DNA from: Parapedobacter deserti
GTDB taxonomy: Bacteria; Bacteroidota; Bacteroidia; Sphingobacteriales; Sphingobacteriaceae
DNA length: 64,000 bases
Reading direction: 5' to 3'
NCBI RefSeq assembly: GCF_042646065.1
Contig: NZ_JBHRTA010000008.1
Span: 1-64,000, forward strand
In this document: positions 57,250 to 64,000 of the stretch, piece after piece
Layout: the number at the start of each line of letters is the position of its first letter
How positions within the stretch are numbered: position 1 is the first letter of the stretch
Made by a program: the position numbers and the translations under genes
Notes under the pieces: generated by a model
Databases searched by the model: none
The model's input: the letters and a program-made list of their open reading frames with translations, nothing else
Told to the model about the DNA's origin: nothing

Positions 57250-60200
57250 TTAGAAATTGAAGTCAATACCAAAGGTATATGTTTTTGCATACGGCGTCTC
57301 CCAGCCCCGTGTGCCGAAGTGATTCACCTCCGGATCGGCGATTTTGTATTTGGAAAACGTCAGTAGGTTCGTGCCGTTGAAGTACACGCGGGCATTTGAT
57401 ACACCGATCCTGCTGACGAGCTTGGACGGTATCGCATAGGCCATATTAATATTTTTCAGGCGCAGGAAGCTTGCATCGTGCATCTGCCGGCTGCTGTGCT
57501 GCATAGCATCAGTCAAGTCGTTGCCACTGAGCTTGGGCAGGTTGCCGCCCGAGTTGTTGTCGGTCCACCGGTTTTCGTAGTAATGTTGCGAACGGATGCG
57601 CTCCCAGTAGTAGCCGTCGTCGGCCACGTCCTTAAAAGCACCATCATAGAGGTATCCGCCGATTTTGTACATAAAATTGAGGCCAAGGCTGAGACCTTTG
57701 TAGCTCACGTCGGTATTCACGCCGCCAAACACGGTCGGGATCGCAGAGCCAAGAATTACCCGGTTAGCATTCCCATAGTTATATGTAGCTCCCCTTCCGT
57801 CATACTCGAAGTCGCCCGCAGCTGGGTCGTTAGGGTCGTTGACATACCAGACACTGCGGCCGGTAGATGATTCCACACCAGCCCATTCAAAACCCCAGAA
57901 GCTTAGCATCGATTCGCCCTCGCGGTAGATAAACTGTGCCCGGGCATCCCCGCCCGTGGGATCATTCCAGATTTGCTGTCGGACGGTTTCCTCCGGGGTG
58001 CCATAGAGTTTAGTTACTTTCGAGTCCGTAAAGGAACCATTGACACTCGCACTCCACCGCCAGTCGCCCGAGCGCACGAAGTCATAGCCAAGCTCAATCT
58101 CCAGCCCGCGGTTGTTGACCTCACCCACGTTGCGGAGCACGGTACTGAAGCCGGTCACCCGGGAGATCTGTACGTCCTGAAGTAAATCTTTCGAGTCACG
58201 GTTGAAGTACTCCAATGCTCCAAAGAGGCGGTTGTTGAAGAAACCGAACTCCAGCGCGACGTTTGTCGAATAGCTGGTTTCCCAGGTGACGTCCGGATTA
58301 CCTAAGTTACTGATGGCTCCGCCGGGGTTGTTCATGTAGCGGTTGCCATAGCTGATCAGCGATCGCCAGCCGTAGTTTAAAGAGGGAAGAGTTCCGTTTA
58401 CGCCGTAAGACGCCCTTAGCCGTAAGTTACTGATGTAATCTGCGCTTTCCAGGAACGACTCTTGGGCAATGTTCCAGGCACCGCCCACCGACCAAAAGTC
58501 GCCCAACCGATTTTCGGGGCCCAGACGGGATGATCCATCGCGGCGATAGGAAGCGGAGAGGTTGTATTTCTGCCCGTAGTTGTATTCCACCCGTGAAAGG
58601 ATAGACATCATGTTATAACCCCAGAAATAGGCATTGGCGTCACGTTCACCCGCAGTTGCCACCGAAGGCAATGTGCTGGATGGTAATCCGTTGCCCGTTG
58701 CGCGCTGAAAATCGGTTTGGTTTTTCTCCACTTCAAAGCCCGCCAGTATATTGATTCCGTGTAGGCCGAATTGTTTGGTGAAGTTTGCCGTGGTTGAAGA
58801 CACCAGCTTGGAAGTCGTTTCGGCTATCTCATGCACGACACCACCGGCTGTTGCGCCGGTAAAATGATTTGCACTATAGTACAAATGTTCTTTCACCTCG
58901 TTGTTTTCGTAAGAGAATACCGACTTAAGGGTCAGTTCCGGCATCAACTGGATGCTTACCGTCTCATTGATGCCGAGCCTCAGCGTGTTGCTTTGAGTAT
59001 CCCATTCGTTTTCGTAGTAATCGGAATTATACGCCAGGCTGCCGAACCTTGCGGTCCAAGGTTGGCCCGTCTTGTAGTCGGTCGGCCAATAGAGCGGCCA
59101 CAAAAGGTTTCTCGTTTGCATGTAGTAGTTGGTGCCGAGATTCCTGGTATCGTTGAATCCACGTTGGCGGTTGCGCGAAACGCTCGCATTGGTGATAAAC
59201 TCGATGCGGTCTCCGATTTTTTGTGAAAGATTCACTCGTCCGGCTACCCGGTCAAATCCGTTGATCACCACCCGATTTTTGTCGTTGGTATAAGAGAGGG
59301 AGGAATAATATGTTGTGCTTTCCGTTCCGCCGCTCACTGAGAGGTCGTTGGTTTGGAACATACCGGTCCGGAAAAGCCTGTCTTCCCAGTCGTAGTACGT
59401 GCCTTCGCGGTTTACCAAGCCGTCGGTCATCCCCGTGATGCGCACATTTTCGTTCAACCCGCTACCGTTGGTTTCAAAGGCGTAGCCATGTGGATTAAAG
59501 CGGCGGTTCAGCTGACCAAGTGCGTAGTCGTTCGCCTGTTCGTCAGTCAGTCCATTGGACGTGCGATAGTCGTGAAAGACCTGATAGAGCATGTTGACCT
59601 GCTCCTGTACGCCTGCTGGTTCATAGTTGTCGGTCGCCCAGCTGGGCGTAAAGCCAATAGATGACCTCAGGTTGATGGTAGGCTTTCCCAATTTGCCCCG
59701 CTTTGTCGTGATCAGCACGACGCCGTTCGCCGCTCGAGAACCGTACAGCGACGATGCAGCAGCGTCCTTCAACACCGTGATCGATTCGATATCAGCTGGG
59801 TTCAGCGAATTTAATACGTTATTGGTGGTGTACAGGTAGTCGCCCATTTGGCCGCCGCTGCCGGAAACTGCCGGCACGCCATCGATCACATACAACGGCT
59901 CATTCGAAGCATTCATCGAGCCGATGCCGCGGATGCGAATACTCGGTGCAGCTCCTGATTGGCCCGAGCTGTTCGTGACCTGCACGCCCGGCATTCTTCC
60001 AATCATCGCATTCTCAAAAGAAACGGTTGAGGCATCGCGGATCTCGTCAGATGATAATGTCGAGGCTGCACCGGTATAGCTTGCACGGGTCGCCGTGCCA
60101 TAAGCCACAACCATTACCTCATCGAGGTTCGTGTTTGTCGGTGTCAGCGCAACATTGACCACCCTGTTGCCACCTACGCTGACCTGGCGCTGTGTGTACC

Positions 60201-60435
60201 CCACTGCCTGGAAGCTTAGGGAGGCAGTGCTTGACGGCACGTCAATCGCAAAGTTTCCGTTGTTGTCAGTCGCCACTGCCGCCGCTGATCCAACGACTGT
60301 TACTGTCACTCCCGATAGCGGTGTTCCGCTGTTGGCATCTGTGACTTTACCCGTCACCCGTGACTGCTGTGCACGGACGGGGTGCATCGCCGAGCATAGC
60401 AAAAGCCACACCACAAAAAGTAGTTGTTTTTTCAT
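57250..60435 (-). CDS. susC: SusC/RagA-family TonB-dependent transporter of the muropeptide-linked operon
   Basis: This 1061-residue protein has a signal peptide ending VRAQ. A carboxypeptidase-regulatory-like domain (VTGKVTDANSGTPLSGVTVTV, about 27-105), TonB-box-like LDEVMVVAYGTATR, plug domain (IRGIGSMNASNEPLYVIDGVP; ITVLKDAAASSLYGSRAANGVVLITTK) and barrel ending GIDFNF follow. There is no STN domain. Its cargo is probably what the two upstream enzymes process, namely cell-wall peptides or other oligopeptides. It lies 45 bp after the epimerase. Confidence 0.96.
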   Translation of the reverse strand: MKKQLLFVVWLLLCSAMHPVRAQQSRVTGKVTDANSGTPLSGVTVTVVGSAAAVATDNNGNFAIDVPSSTASLSFQAVGYTQRQVSVGGNRVVNVALTPTNTNLDEVMVVAYGTATRASYTGAASTLSSDEIRDASTVSFENAMIGRMPGVQVTNSSGQSGAAPSIRIRGIGSMNASNEPLYVIDGVPAVSGSGGQMGDYLYTTNNVLNSLNPADIESITVLKDAAASSLYGSRAANGVVLITTKRGKLGKPTINLRSSIGFTPSWATDNYEPAGVQEQVNMLYQVFHDYRTSNGLTDEQANDYALGQLNRRFNPHGYAFETNGSGLNENVRITGMTDGLVNREGTYYDWEDRLFRTGMFQTNDLSVSGGTESTTYYSSLSYTNDKNRVVINGFDRVAGRVNLSQKIGDRIEFITNASVSRNRQRGFNDTRNLGTNYYMQTRNLLWPLYWPTDYKTGQPWTARFGSLAYNSDYYENEWDTQSNTLRLGINETVSIQLMPELTLKSVFSYENNEVKEHLYYSANHFTGATAGGVVHEIAETTSKLVSSTTANFTKQFGLHGINILAGFEVEKNQTDFQRATGNGLPSSTLPSVATAGERDANAYFWGYNMMSILSRVEYNYGQKYNLSASYRRDGSSRLGPENRLGDFWSVGGAWNIAQESFLESADYISNLRLRASYGVNGTLPSLNYGWRSLISYGNRYMNNPGGAISNLGNPDVTWETSYSTNVALEFGFFNNRLFGALEYFNRDSKDLLQDVQISRVTGFSTVLRNVGEVNNRGLEIELGYDFVRSGDWRWSASVNGSFTDSKVTKLYGTPEETVRQQIWNDPTGGDARAQFIYREGESMLSFWGFEWAGVESSTGRSVWYVNDPNDPAAGDFEYDGRGATYNYGNANRVILGSAIPTVFGGVNTDVSYKGLSLGLNFMYKIGGYLYDGAFKDVADDGYYWERIRSQHYYENRWTDNNSGGNLPKLSGNDLTDAMQHSSRQMHDASFLRLKNINMAYAIPSKLVSRIGVSNARVYFNGTNLLTFSKYKIADPEVNHFGTRGWETPYAKTYTFGIDFNF

Positions 60436-60480
60436 TGTTATTGGTGTTAGTTAATGGATTCATTTTAAATGACATTTCGA

Positions 60481-61536
60481 TCAGGTTATGTAAGGTGTTA
60501 TGCCTATGCCGGGGGCGTTGGGGAGGGCAACCTTTCCGTCAATGACTTCCATTCCGCGGTACAGGTCGTTGCCGATCAGGAGCGCACCGTCCAAGTCCGC
60601 CCAGTCGACCACCGGCGACAGCTGTGCAGCAGCAGAAATGGCGCAGGAGGTTTCCGTCATGCAGCCCAGCATCACCTTCATATCGAGGGCACGGGCCAGT
60701 TCGGCCATCTTATGCGCTTCGCGCATACCTGTACATTTCATGAGCTTAATGTTTATGCCATGGTAGACCCCATGTGCCCTACGCACATCTTCTAACCGTT
60801 GTACCGCTTCATCCGCCACGGTAGGGATGGGGCTGTTTTCGGTAAGCCAAGCATTATCGTCAACCTGTTCCTTTGGCATGGGTTGTTCGAGAAAGACCAC
60901 GCCGCGTTCGGCCAGCCAATGGGCCATCTCGAGTGCTACTTCCCGTGTTTTCCAGCCCTGGTTAACGTCTGCACAGAGCGGCTTGTCAGTCACTTCGCGG
61001 ATGGTGTCAATCATCATCTTGTCAGTATCGAGACCCAGCTTAACTTTCAATATTTTGTAGGACCCCGCCTCATGAACTTTTTGCCGCACCACTTCAGGCA
61101 TGTCGATTCCAATAGTAAATGATGTTTTTGGCGCTTTCAGCGCATCATAGCCCCATATGCGGTGCCAGGGATGGTTCATGATCTTTCCGAGTAGGTCATG
61201 CAGCGCAATATCAATGGCAGCTTTTGCGGCCGTGTTTTTTGGCGCGATCGAGTCGACATATGCTAAGATATCAGCGGTCAGAAACGGATTATCGAAGCCG
61301 GAAAGGTTTACTTTATTCAGAAAGGCAAGCACGCTTTCATGGCTCTCGCCCAAGTATGGGGGCATCGACGCTTCGCCATAGCCGACGACGCCGTCAAACT
61401 CGAGTTCGGTAAGGACCACGGGTGTGGTGCTTCGGGAGCCCGAGGCTATCGTGAATACGTGCTTGAGCTCCAACGTGTAAGGGCGGTAGCGTAGGGTGAA
61501 TTTTCCAGATTTCCGTACGGTTGTTTGACTGGTCAT
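60481..61536 (-). CDS. L-Ala-D/L-Glu (dipeptide) epimerase
   Basis: This 351-residue enolase-superfamily protein has no signal peptide, so it acts in the cytoplasm. KVK (K164, K166), ADVNQGW (D190), LEQP (E217), ADEA (D242) and a Lys in INIKLMK (residues 261-267) supply the two bases and the three metal ligands of the muconate-lactonising/dipeptide epimerase group. These enzymes interconvert L-Ala-D-Glu and L-Ala-L-Glu during murein-peptide use. The neighbouring NlpC/P60 enzyme would yield exactly that dipeptide. It lies 14 bp after the NlpC/P60 gene. Confidence 0.9.
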   Translation of the reverse strand: MTSQTTVRKSGKFTLRYRPYTLELKHVFTIASGSRSTTPVVLTELEFDGVVGYGEASMPPYLGESHESVLAFLNKVNLSGFDNPFLTADILAYVDSIAPKNTAAKAAIDIALHDLLGKIMNHPWHRIWGYDALKAPKTSFTIGIDMPEVVRQKVHEAGSYKILKVKLGLDTDKMMIDTIREVTDKPLCADVNQGWKTREVALEMAHWLAERGVVFLEQPMPKEQVDDNAWLTENSPIPTVADEAVQRLEDVRRAHGVYHGINIKLMKCTGMREAHKMAELARALDMKVMLGCMTETSCAISAAAQLSPVVDWADLDGALLIGNDLYRGMEVIDGKVALPNAPGIGITPYIT

Positions 61537-61550
61537 TCGTGATAGTTTCT

Positions 61551-62789
61551 TCAGTTAAGTGAATAGGACGGATGTCGAGACATAGACTGCAGCGCGGGAT
61601 CTGTTTCTCCCAGATAACGGCGTGCTGCTACCAGCGTGCGTGTCTGAAAATCATCAAAGTTTGGAGCACTGCTCAGGATGCTGTTGATGCGTACCGTACC
61701 TGCTGAATGGATGAATTCACCGTTGCCAAGGTAGAGTGCCACATGGGTAATCCGTGCATCGGGGCCGCGGTTGCTGCCCGAGGCAAAAAACAGCAGGTCA
61801 GCAGGTTTCAGGTTCCGGAGCGCTTTTTCTGTATCTAATGTGTCTGCCGACAAGATGTCTACAGGGTGGCCGGCAAGCACCTGTTGTGAAGCATCCCTCG
61901 GAATGACAATGCCATTCATATAGAATGCCGTTTTGGTAAAGCCGCTACAATCAACACCTTTTACCGATGTACCGCCCCAAAGGTAAGGAAGCCCCATCAT
62001 GGTCTTTGCTGTTGAAATAATACTTTCCGCCGTCGGCTTAAGCATGCCGAGCCACTCATCAAACGGTCGGACAAGCTCGCGTTTGACATAAGCGTTTCGC
62101 CCATCAGGATATTGCACGTTGATAAATGCGTTGTCGGATTCCTGCTTTGCAATCAGAATGTTCCCCATCACCAAGTCAGACACCCGCAAAGACTGTATGT
62201 CTGGTTCGGTGTAAGCATGCCCGAAATCTGACACAACGATTACCTTGTTAGCTGCGTGCCATTGCTGTAGCTCAGAAGCAGTCATCGGCGTAACGGATGA
62301 TGCGCTTACCCAAGATATGTAGCCTTCCGGTGTACGCACACGATAATAGCCATTTGCCCGCTGGAGAAGATCAAGAGGAGTGCCCAAGAGAACCTGTGAC
62401 GCCAATTCAGCCTGATTGCGGGGAGCAACACGCAGATTGGCCACTGATAGGTTTACAATACCTGTGATATTCCCTTCCACGCTGCTGTCGGGCAACAGAT
62501 TTATTTTTACCTTTGTATTGGAAATACCTTGTTTAACCAGCAACTGGTTGAAGTATTCTTCGGCTTTTGCTTCGGTTGTGACCAGTTGAAAGGAGTTCAA
62601 ATTGTTATCGACAGGGCGCAGTTCGAGAATTGCGGTTCGCTTATCCGGTGCAAAGCGGCCCCTGGTCTGTTCGGTGATATGCATTATTTTTTGATATTCA
62701 GCAGAATCACGCAATGTTGCCTCAGCGCGGCCGTCGAAACTCAAACAACCAAAAAACAGCAATAATATTGCTTTTTGTGGGGTTTTCAT
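61551..62789 (-). CDS. exported NlpC/P60 endopeptidase with SH3 domains (YkfC-like)
   Basis: I set the start at ATG 62789 (MKTPQKAILLLFFG), which opens a signal peptide; the longer frame would begin inside the promoter region. The protein is 412 residues. Two SH3b-like domains (about 105-165 and 180-240) precede the NlpC/P60 domain with VDCSGF (C281), ITHVALYLG (H349) and FIHSAG (H361), the full catalytic set. The layout is that of YkfC, which splits L-Ala-gamma-D-Glu from mDAP in free muropeptides. It leads the operon with epimerase and susCD. Confidence 0.92.
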   Translation of the reverse strand: MKTPQKAILLLFFGCLSFDGRAEATLRDSAEYQKIMHITEQTRGRFAPDKRTAILELRPVDNNLNSFQLVTTEAKAEEYFNQLLVKQGISNTKVKINLLPDSSVEGNITGIVNLSVANLRVAPRNQAELASQVLLGTPLDLLQRANGYYRVRTPEGYISWVSASSVTPMTASELQQWHAANKVIVVSDFGHAYTEPDIQSLRVSDLVMGNILIAKQESDNAFINVQYPDGRNAYVKRELVRPFDEWLGMLKPTAESIISTAKTMMGLPYLWGGTSVKGVDCSGFTKTAFYMNGIVIPRDASQQVLAGHPVDILSADTLDTEKALRNLKPADLLFFASGSNRGPDARITHVALYLGNGEFIHSAGTVRINSILSSAPNFDDFQTRTLVAARRYLGETDPALQSMSRHPSYSLN

Positions 62790-62805
62790 ATTGGAAAGTT
62801 TCGGT

Positions 62806-62837
62806 CTAAGGTATAATATAATTCGCTTTTTTGCAAA
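62806..62837 (-). promoter_or_regulatory. promoter of the NlpC/P60-epimerase-susCD operon
   Basis: On the minus strand TTTG (62837-62834), exactly 20 bp, then TACCTTAG (62813-62806), one base from TAnnTTTG. The start would be about 62801, with a short leader of about 12 nt before ATG 62789. Confidence 0.7.
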
Positions 62838-62960
62838 CATTTTAAATAATAATGATGATAAACACTGATTTTACCGCAGGAATATGCATGTTAGAAGGAA
62901 AAGTTTGCCGATTAGTCGGATTTTGGCTTAGCTGAGGCTCAACCCAGTTGCGTGATTGTT

Positions 62961-64000
62961 ATGAAACGGGAGAAATCGATGATTGGCCGCAGGAAATTTA
63001 TAAAAGCCGGTGCACTGGGTGCTTCTGTGCTTTCGGTAAGCGAATTTTTGGCTTCCTGTACACGCGTATCAGACAACAGCAGGACGGTTAACAAACCTAT
63101 CGTGGTGTCTACATGGGACTTTGGAGTGGCTGCAAACCAAGCCGCTTGGGAAATTCTTAAAAAAGGAGGCAAAGCGTTGGATGCCGTAGAAGCAGGCGTG
63201 CGCATTCCGGAATCTGACCTGGCTAATGCCACCGTTGGTAAGGGAGGATATCCCGATCGTGACGGGTATGTTACGCTGGATGCTTGCATTATGGATGAAA
63301 ATGGCAACTGCGGCGCGGTTGCTGCTTTGGAGCATATCCAGCATCCCATTTCGGTGGCACGTATGGTGATGGAAAAAACGCCGCACGTCATGCTTGTCGG
63401 AGAGGGGGCACTGCAATTTGCACTGGCGAATGGATTCGAGAAAGAAAATTTGCTAACACCGGAGTCAGCACATGCGTGGGAGAATTGGCTCAAAGAAAAG
63501 AAATATGAACCGGTTGTCAATATCGAAAACAAGTTGTTCAATGCGGAGAAGCTTCCCGGCAATCGGTATAACCACGATACCATAGGAATGCTCGCGTTAG
63601 ACACTCTTGGCAATCTCTCGGGTGCTTGCACAACCAGCGGCATGGCCTTTAAAATGCGAGGCAGGGTAGGCGATAGCCCGATAATCGGAGCTGGCTTATA
63701 CGTAGATAATGAAGTCGGGGCGGCTACGGCTACGGGAGTGGGCGAGGAAGTTATCCGCACCGTGGGAAGCTTTTTGGTCGTTGAGTTGATGCGGCAAGGG
63801 CTCGCACCGCGGGACGCTTGCCGTGAAGCCGTGGAACGCATCATCAAAAAGAAACCCGAAACTGCTAAAAAGATACAGGTTGGATTTCTTGCGCTAAATA
63901 GAAATGGCGACCACGGCGCTTTTTCCCTTCAAAAAGGATTTACATATGCCGTATGCGATCAGCGCCAACGGGATTTACTGGTAGACGGAGATAGTGTGTA
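62961..64000 (+). CDS. Tat-exported N4-(beta-N-acetylglucosaminyl)-L-asparaginase, truncated by window end
   Basis: The frame runs open from ATG 62961 to the window end (346 codons). The leader has a twin-arginine motif (GRRKFIK, residues 9-15) and LASC (Cys33), so a Tat-dependent lipoprotein is likely. Glycosylasparaginase features are PIVVSTWDFG (47-55), a GGKALDAVEAGV helix, and NHDTIGMLALD (204-214), where T207 is the expected autocleavage nucleophile; GVGEEVIRTVGSFLVVELM follows. The enzyme releases GlcNAc from asparagine, the last step in N-glycoprotein breakdown. It is divergent from the NlpC/P60 operon across 171 bp. An alternative start is Met7 (62979). Confidence 0.92.
   Translation, partial: MKREKSMIGRRKFIKAGALGASVLSVSEFLASCTRVSDNSRTVNKPIVVSTWDFGVAANQAAWEILKKGGKALDAVEAGVRIPESDLANATVGKGGYPDRDGYVTLDACIMDENGNCGAVAALEHIQHPISVARMVMEKTPHVMLVGEGALQFALANGFEKENLLTPESAHAWENWLKEKKYEPVVNIENKLFNAEKLPGNRYNHDTIGMLALDTLGNLSGACTTSGMAFKMRGRVGDSPIIGAGLYVDNEVGAATATGVGEEVIRTVGSFLVVELMRQGLAPRDACREAVERIIKKKPETAKKIQVGFLALNRNGDHGAFSLQKGFTYAVCDQRQRDLLVDGDSV

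Noticed and set aside
62939..63847. 302-codon minus-strand open frame at the end of the window
   Set aside because: The plus strand carries a clear glycosylasparaginase with catalytic motif and Tat leader; the Ser/Pro-rich minus frame is its shadow.
1..64000. CRISPR arrays, tRNA or rRNA genes, insertion sequences, phage genes
   Set aside because: I looked for regular repeats, cloverleaf sequences and transposase or integrase motifs on both strands and saw none.

Overview
The window looks like chromosomal DNA of a Bacteroidota species, probably a Sphingobacteriaceae relative of moderate GC (roughly half; Parapedobacter-like is a guess from memory, not a match). The signs are two SusC/SusD pairs, a PorP/SprF type IX secretion protein, alternative complex III in place of bc1, promoters of the form TTTG-N20-TAnnTTTG, almost no Shine-Dalgarno sequences, and many lipoproteins and Tat-type leaders. 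I saw no tRNA, rRNA, CRISPR array, integrase or insertion sequence. Layout: (1) 1-331 is the tail of a PorP/SprF gene. (2) 437-13926, minus strand, is a polysaccharide utilisation locus (PUL): ROK regulator, SusC, SusD, a hairpin terminator, a small lipoprotein, GH29 fucosidase, large alpha/beta-hydrolase, second GH29 fucosidase, GH18 chitinase-like enzyme and a terminator. The four enzyme genes are joined by three ATGA overlaps. A divergent NagX-type membrane protein (14150-15331) fits a fucosylated, GlcNAc-containing glycan. (3) 15409-18103 holds rpsO and pnp, each with a clear promoter and terminator. (4) 18160-22629 holds a small outer-membrane-type protein, a GH92 alpha-mannosidase divergent from a LacI-family regulator, and a lipoprotein MsrB. 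(5) 22882-40348 is a 17-kb respiratory cluster on the plus strand: actABCDEF, coxB, coxA, ctaA, ctaB, two coxC-type genes, a subunit IV gene, sco and a DUF420 gene, then a small conserved gene with an apparently leaderless promoter. (6) 40380-50744 is mixed: mtgA divergent from mutS (which appears to start at TTG), an exported glutamate-racemase-like lipoprotein, a basic tyrosine-rich secreted protein, dihydroorotase, an exported S66 LD-carboxypeptidase-like protein and an M14 zinc-peptidase lipoprotein. It is separated by long hairpin-rich spacers. (7) 50949-55762 is a sugar-modification cluster (DUF6807, ThuA-like and two Gfo/Idh/MocA oxidoreductases) closed by a perfect 14-bp terminator. 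(8) 55777-62837, minus strand, is an operon with its own promoter: NlpC/P60 endopeptidase, L-Ala-D/L-Glu epimerase, SusC, SusD. It reads as a TonB-dependent uptake pair tied to muropeptide breakdown. (9) A Tat-exported glycosylasparaginase starts at 62961 and runs off the end. How it fits together: GH29, GH18, GH92, glycosylasparaginase and NagX could together dismantle N-glycans or other fucose/mannose/GlcNAc glycans. mtgA, the exported racemase-like lipoprotein, the S66 and M14 peptidases, the epimerase and NlpC/P60 form a loose cell-wall group. The strongest candidates for undescribed biology are the SusCD-epimerase-NlpC/P60 operon and the exported two-cysteine racemase-like lipoprotein. 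The hairpin-rich spacers come next. All functions are read from sequence motifs; none was tested by database search.
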